Assembly (NCBI RefSeq): GCF_016820655.1
Contig: NZ_WSFT01000009.1
Span: forward strand, 1-55,719
Reading direction: 5' to 3'
DNA from: Anaeromonas frigoriresistens
GTDB lineage: Bacteria > Bacillota > Clostridia > Tissierellales > SIT17
DNA: 55,719 bases
In this document: positions 37,446 through 46,488 of the stretch, one piece after another
Layout of the letters: each line of letters begins with the position of its first letter
How positions within the stretch are numbered: the stretch's first letter is position 1
The notes under the pieces: model-generated
What the model saw: the letters and a program-made list of their open reading frames with translations, nothing else
The model's database searches: none
Told to the model about the DNA's origin: nothing
Program-made: the position numbers and the translations under genes

Positions 37446-38189
37446 TTACTCCCATTTAAAAAACTTGATAGATAATATTGTTAGTACTATAGTGATTCCG
37501 ATTAATATGATTAATTCAGTGGTATAGTCCATTAAATGACTTCCTAGCCATACACCTTTGAATAGTTCAACTCCATAAGTTAAGGGTAATAACTTAGAAA
37601 TATTTATTATACTTTGAGGCATCATTTGTAAAGGCATAGTCGCTCCTGATAAGAAAAGCATAGGAAAATAAATAATATATGAAATGGCAGTTGCCATTTT
37701 TGCATTCTTAGAAACCCCTGCAATGAACAAGCCAATTGAAAAAACACTTAGTAATATAATAATAAACGCAATAATTCCTTCAAAAATATTACCAAAGTAA
37801 TGAAGATCAAAAATTATTTTTCCTACTATAATTAAAAGTCCCATACCAATAAATGTGTTAATTGTATTAACTAATAACTGAGATAAAAGTATATCTAAAG
37901 GTTTAATTGGTGTTGCCATAAATCTCTTTAAAATTTTCCCCTCTCTATATTGAGCTAATGTAAGGGGTAATGTCATTAGTCCACTTACAGCAATAATAAT
38001 ACATATATATCCTGCTATAGATGCATCTACTCCACCATATCCACCCATAAACTCGGAAGGTTCATTACCATAGATAGTTCCAAATAAAAGCAACATCATC
38101 ACTGGAAAAACTAATGAAAAAAACAGATTTAAAAAGTTTCTATTATTTAATTTCCATTCTATTTCAGTAATTTTCATAAATTCTTTCAT
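37446..38189 (-). CDS. ABC-2 type transporter permease
   Basis: The protein is about 247 residues with six predicted spans and the ABC-2 family 'MATPIKPLDILLSQLL' coupling helix and 'FLSGATMPLQMMPQSI' segment. It starts with TAATG overlapping the ATPase stop, so the two are translationally coupled. The pair resembles DrrAB-type exporters for antibiotics or lipids; the substrate is unknown. Confidence 0.9.
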   Translation of the reverse strand: MKEFMKITEIEWKLNNRNFLNLFFSLVFPVMMLLLFGTIYGNEPSEFMGGYGGVDASIAGYICIIIAVSGLMTLPLTLAQYREGKILKRFMATPIKPLDILLSQLLVNTINTFIGMGLLIIVGKIIFDLHYFGNIFEGIIAFIIILLSVFSIGLFIAGVSKNAKMATAISYIIYFPMLFLSGATMPLQMMPQSIINISKLLPLTYGVELFKGVWLGSHLMDYTTELIILIGITIVLTILSIKFFKWE

Positions 38190-39106
38190 TACATTTCCCC
38201 CTTCCAAGTTTTCCCTGTTAATTTGAGAAAAGCATCCTCTAGACCAGGTCTCAAGATATTTATCTTTTTATATTTTATTCTTTTATCTTTCATAAGAATT
38301 ACTAAATCAGTAATCAAATCTTCTCGTTTTGAAAAAATATTTATAGTATCATTATGTTTTTCAATCCTACTTATACCAGAGATTTCTTCATTAATTAAGT
38401 CCATAACATCTTCTTTTGTTTCAAATGTAATTAAAGTATCAATATCAGCATGTTCAATCACTCCATCAATAGTATCTATAGTAGCAATTTTACCTTCATC
38501 AATAATACAAATCTGATCACATAAATAAGCTGCTTCTTCCATATAGTGGGTTGTCATAAATATTGTTCTTCCTTCATTTCTTAATTCTTTAACACATTCC
38601 CACATTTCTCTTCTTGATTTTGGGTCAAGACCAGTAGTAAGCTCATCTAGAAAAATAATTTTAGGATTAGAAATTAATGCTAATATAATAGCAATTTTTT
38701 GTCTTTGCCCTCCAGATAATTGGGATACATAAGATTTACTTTTTTCTATTAAACCAAACCTCTCTAGAAGAGATTTATAATCTAATGGATTTTCATACAT
38801 TGACTCAAATAATTCACAAAGTTCATAAACCTTTATTTTATCTTGATAAGATGTTTCTTGTAATTGAACCCCAATCATGTCATATAACTTTCTATTATCT
38901 AGCTTAGGATCTAGACCAAGAATTCTAACCTCACCATTATCCCTTTTCTTTAGCCCTATAATACATTCTATCGTTGTACTCTTACCAGCCCCATTAGGAC
39001 CTAACATGCCAAAGATACTTCCTTTTTGTACAGCAAAAGAAACATCATTTACTGCTGTTATCCCGTTGTACTTTTTAACCAGGTTATTAACCTCAATAAC
39101 ATTCAT
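38189..39106 (-). CDS. ABC transporter ATP-binding protein (DrrA-like)
   Basis: The 305-residue ATPase has Walker A 'GPNGAGKST', signature 'LSGGQRQKIAIILAL', Walker B 'IIFLDELTTGLDP' and switch 'FMTTHYMEEA'. The extended C-terminus (about 220-300) is the regulatory domain seen in DrrA/CcmA-like exporters. In Walker B 'DELTTGLD' replaces the commoner DEPTTGLD. It works with the downstream permease. Confidence 0.93.
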   Translation of the reverse strand: MNVIEVNNLVKKYNGITAVNDVSFAVQKGSIFGMLGPNGAGKSTTIECIIGLKKRDNGEVRILGLDPKLDNRKLYDMIGVQLQETSYQDKIKVYELCELFESMYENPLDYKSLLERFGLIEKSKSYVSQLSGGQRQKIAIILALISNPKIIFLDELTTGLDPKSRREMWECVKELRNEGRTIFMTTHYMEEAAYLCDQICIIDEGKIATIDTIDGVIEHADIDTLITFETKEDVMDLINEEISGISRIEKHNDTINIFSKREDLITDLVILMKDKRIKYKKINILRPGLEDAFLKLTGKTWKGEM

Positions 39107-39136
39107 AATACTCCCCCTCTTTGATAAATCCTCTTA

Positions 39137-39712
39137 TTAATTTTTTAATGAATTCTGTATCCAATTATATACCTCATATGTTTTTGGCACCTGGATACAT
39201 ATTTGTGCTTCCTCTGTCGGTATAATTATCCCTTTAGATAGATCTCTAAAAAACAGTCTATTAAATATCGAGTACTTAAAGTCAATGATTGTTGTTTCAT
39301 TTACTTTTATGTCTTCTAATTTAACAAAAAATCCTTCATTCTTGAGATTGTCTTTAAATGGAGTAAATTTGATATAGTTATCATTTACATTTAAAATTCC
39401 AAACATGGGCCCATCCCATTTTTTCACATTACATATTATAAAAAGTCCTTCTTTGTTAGATTTTCTATCTTTATAGTATTTATCAACCCCCTCTCTTGTT
39501 TCTCTATAGAGATAGTCAGGTATGAGTGAATATTTTATTATGCCAATTATTATGATAATCACAAAGGACAATATTGTTCTATTATATATACCTGTAATTT
39601 TCAAGAAAATAAAGAATAGTAGTATGTAAATTATAAATCCTTTTATATTCTTACTTCTAAAATAATTCCTTACAAAATCCAATGTTTCTCTTTTCTCTAA
39701 ATGAGTTGTCAA
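39137..39712 (-). CDS. Membrane protein of unknown function with a PH-like tail
   Basis: The protein is about 191 residues with two spans (near 25-40 and 47-63). A cytoplasmic beta-rich domain follows that resembles bacterial PH/YcxB-like domains by strand pattern ('GILNVNDNYIKFTPFKDN'), but this is weak. The start is probably TTG at 39710-39712, which follows GAGGTGAT at the right distance; the longer frame uses GTG inside that site. It lies upstream of the ABC exporter. Confidence 0.55.
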   Translation of the reverse strand: MTTHLEKRETLDFVRNYFRSKNIKGFIIYILLFFIFLKITGIYNRTILSFVIIIIIGIIKYSLIPDYLYRETREGVDKYYKDRKSNKEGLFIICNVKKWDGPMFGILNVNDNYIKFTPFKDNLKNEGFFVKLEDIKVNETTIIDFKYSIFNRLFFRDLSKGIIIPTEEAQICIQVPKTYEVYNWIQNSLKN

Positions 39713-39834
39713 GACTATCACCTCATTTATTAATTTCTCTAACTTTTTATGAATTCCTTTTATTTAATAATAAAAAGCCCCATATATAAATTATGAGACT
39801 CATCTTGTCCTATATTATAGATAATAATCCTTTA

Positions 39835-40065
39835 TTAGTTAGTGACTCTATTTTTTAACCACTCAATATATGGATTTCCTTTTAATCTTATCTCCACCTA
39901 ACTTTAGTAATCTATCTTCAATAAGCATGTGTCTATATCCCTACTGTTCAAATATAGACAATCTTTTGTCCAAATATCTTTATCTATTTTAAAACTCTAT
40001 ATGCCCTTTTGCTTTTTACTATTTCCCTCTGCTAAATAAGATATATCTCTCCAGTTCCTAACCAT
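39835..40065 (-). pseudogene. Decayed DUF4269-type gene
   Basis: The remnant begins with an ATG directly after the ridA-family stop (TAA-ATG) and opens 'MVRNWRDISYLAEGNSKKQK', the characteristic N-terminus of DUF4269 proteins. A TAG follows at codon 23. Further pieces ('DRLLKLGGDKIK', 'GNPYIEWLKN') appear in shifted frames up to about 39835. Intact members are roughly three times longer, so the middle has been deleted and frameshifts added. This fills most of the gap 39722-40065. Confidence 0.6.
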
Positions 40066-40434
40066 TTATTTACCCTTATATGCTATTCCATCTATCTGTA
40101 CCTTTAGTCCTTCAGCCCCACCTTTATGGGCAAATTCTGTAGATATAGTTTTTCGTGCTGGAAGATTCCCTTTAAATCTTCTTTTAAATACTTCCTCCAT
40201 TATAGGAATATCCCACACATCTCTAAGGAGGACATCAACCTTAACTACTGAACTTAAGGTTAAATTAGCTTCTTTTAATCTATCTTTCATATTATCTAAG
40301 GCACCCTCAACCTGTCTTTCTACAGATTCACCTACGTTTCCTACACAAAAACTTAGAAAAATAAAGTCTCCTGCTTCTACATATCCAGAATAAGCATTTT
40401 CTTCATTTACATCTTTTCTAATTATTTCACTCAT
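40066..40434 (-). CDS. RidA family protein
   Basis: The 122-residue protein has the RidA (YjgF/YER057c) fold markers 'FIFLSFCVGNVGESVERQVEGALDNM' and 'PARKTISTEFA', where the Arg binds the imine substrate carboxylate. RidA enzymes hydrolyse reactive enamine/imine intermediates released by PLP enzymes. It lies 25 nt after the AAC(3)-like gene. It is in an accessory region rather than next to PLP enzymes, so its substrate is unclear. Confidence 0.88.
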   Translation of the reverse strand: MSEIIRKDVNEENAYSGYVEAGDFIFLSFCVGNVGESVERQVEGALDNMKDRLKEANLTLSSVVKVDVLLRDVWDIPIMEEVFKRRFKGNLPARKTISTEFAHKGGAEGLKVQIDGIAYKGK

Positions 40435-40459
40435 TTTTATCCTCCTTAGTTATAAATAC

Positions 40460-41266
40460 TTACTTTGATTTGTTTTTCAACCACTCTGTAGCATAATCCA
40501 CTGCTACCTTCTGATTGAAAAGTTTAGATTTAGAAGATCCTATTTGCCCTATATTTATATTATTATTTTCTTCAAAGTCCTTACCTATATCTTCAAATAC
40601 ATCAGTATCAAACTCTATATCATCAAAAATTTTCCATACTCTTTTATCATTTTCAATTATAGGTGCTTCCCCTTTAAATCTATTTGATAATCCTGATCGA
40701 TATTCTGCCAAATGGAAGGATGTATTACTATCGTATCCTACCCCTAGAAGCAATACCCATCCATCTAAACCATATATCTTTGCTAATAGAGATTCTTCCC
40801 CTAAACTATAGTCTAAAGAATGATCTATTAATATTTTCTCTGCATACTTACCATAAGCAGCAAAGGAATGATGAGGATGGGAACTTCTTATCACTCCAGG
40901 GAACTTACGGAAAGTTTCTACTATTGCCCCCATCCCCCTAGTTGGAGTGATTTCTGGCTCATAGGCTGGCATTGTATCTTTTATAATATCTATCCATTGC
41001 TTTGGAACTGCTGGATTCCCCCATAATGATGGATCACTATAGTCCCCAGTATGAGTTGGCATAATTATTGTACCAGTATCTGTAACTACATCCATCAAAG
41101 CTTGGATAACAGCTACTGGACCTCCACTAACCCATCCCAAAGATTTTAAAGAAGAATGAACTAATATTATCATGCCTTCTTTCAACCCCATATCTCTTAA
41201 ATCTTTTGCAATACTGTCCCTTGTTCTTGGTACAGATGTATTTTCTATTAAATGTTTTTCACTCAT
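40460..41266 (-). CDS. Aminoglycoside N(3)-acetyltransferase family protein
   Basis: The 268-residue protein has typical AAC(3) features: 'LVHSSLKSLGWVSGG', 'IIMPTHTGDYSDP' and 'RSSHPHHSFAAYG', the last with the conserved His region. These enzymes acetylate the 3-amino group of the 2-deoxystreptamine ring with acetyl-CoA. Chromosomal Firmicutes homologues may be quiet or act on other substrates, so resistance is not proved. It is followed by a RidA gene. Confidence 0.9.
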   Translation of the reverse strand: MSEKHLIENTSVPRTRDSIAKDLRDMGLKEGMIILVHSSLKSLGWVSGGPVAVIQALMDVVTDTGTIIMPTHTGDYSDPSLWGNPAVPKQWIDIIKDTMPAYEPEITPTRGMGAIVETFRKFPGVIRSSHPHHSFAAYGKYAEKILIDHSLDYSLGEESLLAKIYGLDGWVLLLGVGYDSNTSFHLAEYRSGLSNRFKGEAPIIENDKRVWKIFDDIEFDTDVFEDIGKDFEENNNINIGQIGSSKSKLFNQKVAVDYATEWLKNKSK

Positions 41267-41299
41267 TTTTATGTCCCCCTTAAAATTTCAATAATTGTC

Positions 41300-41836
41300 T
41301 TACTCTTTAATTTTTTCCATCACTATAAACTTAAAGTTATCATCTTCTATATATTCATCACATTTAACAAATTTTAATTTTTCAAATAATTTCAATGCTG
41401 CCTTATTATTTTCACCAGTTTCTATATAGATTCTATTTATATTTAAATCTCTAAATATATAGTTTACGACCATGCTAACTGCTTTCTTTGCAATCCCTTT
41501 ACCCCAATATCTTTTATCTCCTAGTATAACTCCCATCTCTCCTTGTTTCTTTTCTTTATCTATACTAAAAAAATTAACGAAACCTATGGGATTATCTTGA
41601 TTATCAGCAATTATGAAGTATATATATTTTCTTTTATTTACATCACCATTAATTATTTCAATATCAAATTTTTCACAGAAACTACCACATTCTTGAAGTA
41701 ACTCTTTACTATTTTTAGGTAATGGTCTTGGATCATGTTCATTTAAAGTTTTATCTATACTCCAAGAAAATAAACTATTAATATCTTCTTCACTAACATC
41801 TCTAATTTTAATATCATCATCTTTAAAATAAATCAT
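41300..41836 (-). CDS. GNAT N-acetyltransferase (RimJ/RimL type)
   Basis: The 178-residue protein has the acetyl-CoA loop 'YWGKGIAKKAVSMVVNYIF' and a 'RIYIETGENNKAALKLFEKLKF' segment. 'HDPRPLPKNSKELL' near residues 33-46 resembles the substrate loop of aminoglycoside 6'-acetyltransferase-like members. Its place beside an AAC(3)-like gene is suggestive, but the substrate is unknown. Confidence 0.87.
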   Translation of the reverse strand: MIYFKDDDIKIRDVSEEDINSLFSWSIDKTLNEHDPRPLPKNSKELLQECGSFCEKFDIEIINGDVNKRKYIYFIIADNQDNPIGFVNFFSIDKEKKQGEMGVILGDKRYWGKGIAKKAVSMVVNYIFRDLNINRIYIETGENNKAALKLFEKLKFVKCDEYIEDDNFKFIVMEKIKE

Positions 41837-41861
41837 TTGTTGTCCCCCCTAAGAATATTGT

Positions 41862-42344
41862 CTAATCAATTTCTTGTATATTTACATCTTCCATTGATAT
41901 TATTGAAATAGCCACTTTACCCTTCGCTTCCTTCCCTACTATTTTTATTCTACTTTTACCTTCGGGTAATTCTATAGTTTTATTATCTTTATCTTCATCC
42001 TCAAATATATTTATAACTTCATCCTCTGGAGTTATAAAGACACATTTAAATCGTCCTTTATCAAGGTGTAGATCATATTCAATTGTCAGGGTATTATCTC
42101 CTTTTGACTTAATAGACCAAAGGGATTCCATACCTGAGAAGCTACTAAAGCTTATAGCTAAGGTATCATTTGTGGTATTCCCTATTCTTTTGAAAAATGT
42201 AGCACTATCATTCTGTTTTACTATTTCTTTATCTTTGTCATAAATACCTTTTTGATAAGCACTTACTCTTGAACAACCATTCAATACAGTAATCATTATT
42301 ATAGATAATATTAATAATAATGCTACTTTAGTTATTCTTTTCAT
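41862..42344 (-). CDS. Lipoprotein of unknown function
   Basis: The 160-residue protein has a clear lipoprotein signal (MKRITKVALLLILSIIMITV, then 'LNGCS'). The mature domain is beta-rich ('NTLTIEYDLHLDKGRFKCVFI', 'IELPEGKSRIKIVGKEAKG'), reminiscent of small adhesin- or sensor-like immunoglobulin folds. I cannot name a family. Confidence 0.7.
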   Translation of the reverse strand: MKRITKVALLLILSIIMITVLNGCSRVSAYQKGIYDKDKEIVKQNDSATFFKRIGNTTNDTLAISFSSFSGMESLWSIKSKGDNTLTIEYDLHLDKGRFKCVFITPEDEVINIFEDEDKDNKTIELPEGKSRIKIVGKEAKGKVAISIISMEDVNIQEID

Positions 42345-42362
42345 ATTACTCCTCTCCCTTTT

Positions 42363-42980
42363 CTAAAACCCAATGTCTTCACTGACAATAAAAAGTCTCA
42401 TTCTATCCTTTTTATATTGCCCTTCTATAGTCACATCATTAAAACATACCCTTTCAGAACTTTTACAATCCACACACCTACTTAATTCTACACAGGGTGG
42501 ATTATATCCTGCCCTCTTTGCATTTAAAGGGGCCGCTATATTTCTTGCTCTATTTTTAGCATCTTCTAAGGTGTTACAGATTTTATTTTCTCCCACTACA
42601 ACTATTACTTTATCAGGACCATAAATCATTGCAGCAACCCTATTTCCACTATGATCTATATTCACTATATGTCCTTCAATAGATATTGCATTTGACCCAG
42701 TTATGTACCAATCTGTTAATAAAGATTGTCTTTTAAGTTCTCTAACTTCCTCTCTAGTCTTTCCTAAAGTTTTATCGTAAACTTTATTTCCTCTTTCCCT
42801 TAGTTTCTCAGATATTTTCATTTCTTTTAAAGTTTTAGAGTTTCCTACACCAACTGTACACTCTAATCCTATTAATTTTTTGATTCTATCTGATGCCTGA
42901 TCTAACCTTTCAAAAAACTCTACTTCAATATTTCTTAATTTAAAATTCTTAATTAACTCCTCTTTTCCTTCACTTAGCAT
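42363..42980 (-). CDS. LUD domain protein
   Basis: The 205-residue protein has the LUD (lactate utilisation, DUF162) pattern: 'TVGVGNSKTLKEM', 'DWYITGSNAISIEGHIVNIDHSGNRVAA', 'IYGPDKVIVVVGENKI' (in pieces), and a C-terminal Cys-rich part 'CVDCKSSERVC'. Related proteins bind or handle organic acids or lactate-derived intermediates. It is a stand-alone short member without the LldEF partners. Confidence 0.85.
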   Translation of the reverse strand: MLSEGKEELIKNFKLRNIEVEFFERLDQASDRIKKLIGLECTVGVGNSKTLKEMKISEKLRERGNKVYDKTLGKTREEVRELKRQSLLTDWYITGSNAISIEGHIVNIDHSGNRVAAMIYGPDKVIVVVGENKICNTLEDAKNRARNIAAPLNAKRAGYNPPCVELSRCVDCKSSERVCFNDVTIEGQYKKDRMRLFIVSEDIGF

Positions 42981-42991
42981 ATTAAATCCCC

Positions 42992-43705
42992 CTACTTATA
43001 TTTATCATTATCTACATTTACTAATATGCTTATAGTACTTCCATTACCTTGACCATTATTATTAAAGAACATTAGGGATAAATCTATAACTTTATTTTCA
43101 AAATCGACCAATTCTTCATTTTCATTATATTTAAACAGTTCATCATCCTTAGCAATATAGGTAGATTTAGTATTTTTTAATTTATTTTCATTGTCAATTA
43201 TTCCAGTAATATCAAATCTATAAGTATGAGCATTTTGCCATTTATTAATTATATTCTCACTAGTGACCTTCTCTATACAATCCATAGCATCAACTAGCTT
43301 TATTTCCGTGTCCCCTATTGTATTAGTATCCTCGGATTTATGTATAGTTACTTTATCTTTTGTTATAATTACTCCATAATTCTCATAGTTATTTGAAGAT
43401 CTTTTTACTGCCATATTCCATATAATTCGAGAAATCTTATTCCCTTCAATAGAAATATTAAATGCATAATCCCCAGCAAATTTCTCTGTTTCTCCATGGG
43501 ATACTACATCCATTCTAGTAATATAAATATCTTCTTCATTTTGTATATTTAACTTCCTGGTCAGTTTACTCATCATTTCATTAGTATTAAATTCACTAAT
43601 CCTATTACTGGAAATAGAAAATGTCTGTTTATCATCCGTTAGATTTATTAAAATAGTAACAGTAATAAAAAGCAATCCTATAATTAATACTTTTTTATAC
43701 TTCAT
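42992..43705 (-). CDS. Membrane-anchored protein of unknown function
   Basis: The 237-residue protein begins with an uncleaved signal/anchor (VLIIGLLFITVTILINL). The rest appears extracytoplasmic and beta-rich, with tyrosine and asparagine clusters. No family recognised. It lies close to a second membrane protein gene upstream (30 nt) and probably forms an operon with it. Confidence 0.65.
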   Translation of the reverse strand: MKYKKVLIIGLLFITVTILINLTDDKQTFSISSNRISEFNTNEMMSKLTRKLNIQNEEDIYITRMDVVSHGETEKFAGDYAFNISIEGNKISRIIWNMAVKRSSNNYENYGVIITKDKVTIHKSEDTNTIGDTEIKLVDAMDCIEKVTSENIINKWQNAHTYRFDITGIIDNENKLKNTKSTYIAKDDELFKYNENEELVDFENKVIDLSLMFFNNNGQGNGSTISILVNVDNDKYK

Positions 43706-43735
43706 CCTCTATAACCACCTTTTCCTTTTATATTT

Positions 43736-44245
43736 TTAATCATGCCAATATGCATTTGGTAACTCTCCTACTTTACCCATAATTGGATTTACCATAAAAT
43801 ATCTATCCTTATCTAATACCTTTACATGGTAATAATATGTTCTATCTTTTATTAAGAATCCTTTTGGATTATTCATTACAGGTATGGTATCTTCCCCTCT
43901 ACTATAATTTATAAATTCAACTTTTTCTGTAGTATTCAAATACTCTATAACTCTTTTCTGCCCTTCATTATAAGTATACTTAGGTAAAGTAAAATAAATA
44001 AGTAAAGGTAAAGCAATAGAGAGAATCATCACAGTAACTATTCTCCATCTCAGAAAAATTTCGTGATCCTTTAGTATCATTCTATAGCTAATTGGAAGAA
44101 ATAATAAAGGAATAAATACTACAATATTATAAACTCCTCTATATTCTATATAGACTCTATATCCCCAGTAAATTATAATTAGAGTTAATAATATTACTAG
44201 TGAGAAAATTATTTTTTTTATTTGTTGATTCTTTAATCTTGTCAT
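43736..44245 (-). CDS. Membrane protein of unknown function
   Basis: The 169-residue protein has three spans (about 10-30, 36-52 and 66-85) followed by an external domain of about 80 residues ('GQKRVIEYLNTTEKVEFINYSRG', in pieces, and 'YYYHVKVLDKDRYFMVNPIMGKV'). The last part looks like a small PepSY- or DUF-type module, but I cannot assign it. Confidence 0.65.
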   Translation of the reverse strand: MTRLKNQQIKKIIFSLVILLTLIIIYWGYRVYIEYRGVYNIVVFIPLLFLPISYRMILKDHEIFLRWRIVTVMILSIALPLLIYFTLPKYTYNEGQKRVIEYLNTTEKVEFINYSRGEDTIPVMNNPKGFLIKDRTYYYHVKVLDKDRYFMVNPIMGKVGELPNAYWHD

Positions 44246-44394
44246 GACTTTTTCCCCTCAACTCAATGATTATATAAATAATAAATATGATATATTTTTA
44301 TAACATTAAATATTTATTTCTATATAATATGAATAATACCTTCTGTTTCTTCTAATTATTATTATTATTATTCTAAAGCAGATTTCACAGAAAA

Positions 44395-44556
44395 CTAAAA
44401 TATTGATTCCCTTATAAACTTTCTATCTACTTCACTACGGGTATCCTATTCTTCACAACTAAGATCATCTCCACCATAAATCATCTGACCGAAAATGACA
44501 TTTCTATACTCTTCCACCTCATCAAACTCTAATGATGAAATTTTATTTTTTATCAT
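44395..44556 (-). pseudogene. Truncated small gene with an in-frame TAG
   Basis: An ATG at 44554-44556 with AGAGGGA upstream opens 36 codons (start MIKNKISSLEFDEVEEYRNV, end DDLSCEE) to TAG 44446-44448. The frame stays open for 16 more codons (DTRSEVDRKFIRESIF) before TAG at 44395. This looks like a gene broken by a nonsense mutation, or a true short protein. No family was recognised. Confidence 0.4.
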
Positions 44557-44615
44557 AACTTATTCCCTCTGGTATAATTTATTTAACTACAAAAATTATT
44601 TTTACATTATAAAAA

Positions 44616-44648
44616 AAGGAAAGAGAGAATAACTAGCTCTCCTTCCTT
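44616..44648 (-). terminator. Hairpin terminator in the gap 44246-44824
   Basis: On the minus strand AAGGAAGGAGAG pairs with CTCTCTTTCCTT (one mismatch) and is followed by TTTTT. It would end transcripts from the short ORF at 44706-44792. Confidence 0.7.
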
Positions 44649-44705
44649 AAACGTATAATATTCTTATTTATCTTATATTCTCATTTTAAAGAGTTAAAAT
44701 CCTAA

Positions 44706-44792
44706 TTACTTAAATTCAACTAAATACTTAATATTCCCCTTAATAAAATCTTCATCAGATCTCATATTTGTATCGTATTGATGCACTCCCAT
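44706..44792 (-). CDS. Very short ORF with a strong ribosome binding site
   Basis: The frame codes for 28 residues (starts MGVHQYDTNMRSDEDFIKGN, ends YLVEFK). AGAAAGGAGAAGG lies at a good distance before the ATG, and a terminator follows downstream. It may be a real small protein or the 5' remnant of a larger gene. No similarity recognised. Confidence 0.4.
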   Translation of the reverse strand: MGVHQYDTNMRSDEDFIKGNIKYLVEFK

Positions 44793-44824
44793 AGCCCTTC
44801 TCCTTTCTTTTATTCAAAATGCCT

Positions 44825-45226
44825 CTATTCACTAATTCTATCTCCGGATAATGTTATATTTACACTTGGCTCCATATTATCACTATCGGAATAGGTTAAT
44901 GTTAATATGACCTTTTTATCCTCATGAGTTAATCCATACTGCTTTATTTTATCTACGTTTCCAGCAGGTTTGTCCTTTGATTCCTCTATGTCCCATATAT
45001 CTTTATCTATATTTTCCATATAAAAATCAACCACCTCTCCAAAACCAATATTAGAGTTATTCACCGAATATATTTCTGTATATCCCTCTCCAGTATCATC
45101 ACTCATTACTTCATTAGCTCCCTCATATATTGGAATTCCTACGAAATTCTTAGAATACTCAGTATTACTACATCCACTTAATATTAGTACTACTCCTATC
45201 AACATAACAAATAATATTTTCCTCAT
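44825..45226 (-). CDS. Small lipoprotein of unknown function
   Basis: The protein is about 133 residues with lipobox 'LSGCS' after a short hydrophobic signal. The mature part contains 'IPIYEGANEV', 'EVVDFYMENIDKD' and 'VILTLTYSDSD', a pattern common in small Firmicutes lipoproteins that precede a paired secreted domain. The function is unknown. The ATG at 45224-45226 follows AGGGGGTACAGGG. Confidence 0.7.
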   Translation of the reverse strand: MRKILFVMLIGVVLILSGCSNTEYSKNFVGIPIYEGANEVMSDDTGEGYTEIYSVNNSNIGFGEVVDFYMENIDKDIWDIEESKDKPAGNVDKIKQYGLTHEDKKVILTLTYSDSDNMEPSVNITLSGDRISE

Positions 45227-45308
45227 CCCTGTACCCCCTATATTAATACCCTGTATATTAATATTCTTCATAATTATTCCATATCCTGCTTATTTATATA
45301 ACAAAAAA

Positions 45309-45330
45309 CTGTCGATCTAAGGACCGACAG
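45309..45330 (-). terminator. Terminator of corA
   Basis: CTGTCG and CGACAG arms flank a 10-nt loop. On the minus strand the hairpin is followed by TTTTTTG, 20 nt past the corA stop. Confidence 0.75.
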
Positions 45331-45350
45331 TGATTAATGTATATTTAATT

Positions 45351-46283
45351 TCAAAACATATTTTTCTTAGCTAATATTATTATTACTATAGTGGATAAGG
45401 CTATTGAACCTCCTAATATCAATAGAAAAGCATAAGGGGAATTTTGTAGGGGCAATCCTACATTCATACCATAGAAACTAGCAATCATTGTTGGTATAGA
45501 CATTACAATTGTTATAGATGTTAATACCTTCATAACTATATTTAGATTATTTGATATGATTGATGCAAAGGCATCCATCATTCCACTTAGAATATTACTA
45601 TAAATGTTTGCCATCTCTATTGCCTGTTTAGTCTCTATTATTACGTCTTCTAGTAAATCCTCATCTTCTGGGTAAAGCTTTACTGATTCTGATTTTAACA
45701 TCTTCTCCATTACTATCTCATTAGCAGTTAATGATGTAGAGAAGTAAACTAAACTTTTCTCTAAGTCCAGCAGCTGAATTAACTCTTTGTTTTTCATGGA
45801 TTTGTGTAGTTGTCTTTCTATTCCGTTACTCATTTTATCTATTTGTTTTAGATATGTTAAATATCTTGCTGACATTCTATATAGGATCTGTAGTACAAAT
45901 CTAGTCCTTTTATAAGTGAAAAAGGATTTTACTTTTCCTTCTATAAACTGTTCAACAATTGAATTATCTTTTAGACATATTGTTATTATATATTTTTTAT
46001 AAAGGATAATTCCTAGTGGAAATGTATAGTAGACATATGATTCATCTTCCTTTTCCACCATAGGTATATCTACTAATATGAATGTTTGATTATCCTCAAT
46101 CTCAAGTCTTGAGGTCTCTTCATCATCTAGAGGAGCTTTAAGAAAATCCATATCTACATTTAATTCCATATGAACTTTATTCAATTCCTCTTCTGTAGGG
46201 TTTATTAGGTTTATCCAACATCCTTCTTCAAATTCATCTAATTGTAATAGAGTCTTATCTATAGTTTTATATATACTGAGCAT
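45351..46283 (-). CDS. corA: CorA family magnesium/divalent cation transporter
   Basis: The 310-residue protein has a large N-terminal cytoplasmic domain, a long helix leading into the membrane, and two C-terminal spans. The pore motif is 'YGMNVGLP' after the first span. It forms a pentameric channel for Mg2+ (or Co2+/Ni2+). The C-terminal tail is basic (AKKNMF). A good AGGTGAC site precedes the ATG. It appears monocistronic. Confidence 0.92.
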   Translation of the reverse strand: MLSIYKTIDKTLLQLDEFEEGCWINLINPTEEELNKVHMELNVDMDFLKAPLDDEETSRLEIEDNQTFILVDIPMVEKEDESYVYYTFPLGIILYKKYIITICLKDNSIVEQFIEGKVKSFFTYKRTRFVLQILYRMSARYLTYLKQIDKMSNGIERQLHKSMKNKELIQLLDLEKSLVYFSTSLTANEIVMEKMLKSESVKLYPEDEDLLEDVIIETKQAIEMANIYSNILSGMMDAFASIISNNLNIVMKVLTSITIVMSIPTMIASFYGMNVGLPLQNSPYAFLLILGGSIALSTIVIIILAKKNMF

Positions 46284-46488
46284 ATTGTCACCTCTCTATT
46301 TATATTGCCCTTTTATGACTCTATTACACTTTTAAGAGTGAAAATAGAATCACAACTAGGATATTTAATTATTGTAGTACTATTAAAATATAAACTCGGT
46401 CCTTCATCCATTTTCACCACTCCTTTTTAATCAATTATCACTCTATATATCTTATTCTATTATATAAGCTTTTGCAAGATAAACAAAA

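Noticed and set aside
37446-39106. Antibiotic biosynthesis cluster around the ABC exporter
   Set aside because: No biosynthetic genes (NRPS, PKS, lanthionine synthetase, radical SAM peptide enzymes) are nearby; it is only an exporter pair.
44395-44556. Possible pyrrolysine (TAG) read-through in the short ORF
   Set aside because: Nothing in the window points to pyrrolysine use, the downstream frame is only 16 codons, and no family match spans the TAG. Pseudogene or true stop is simpler.
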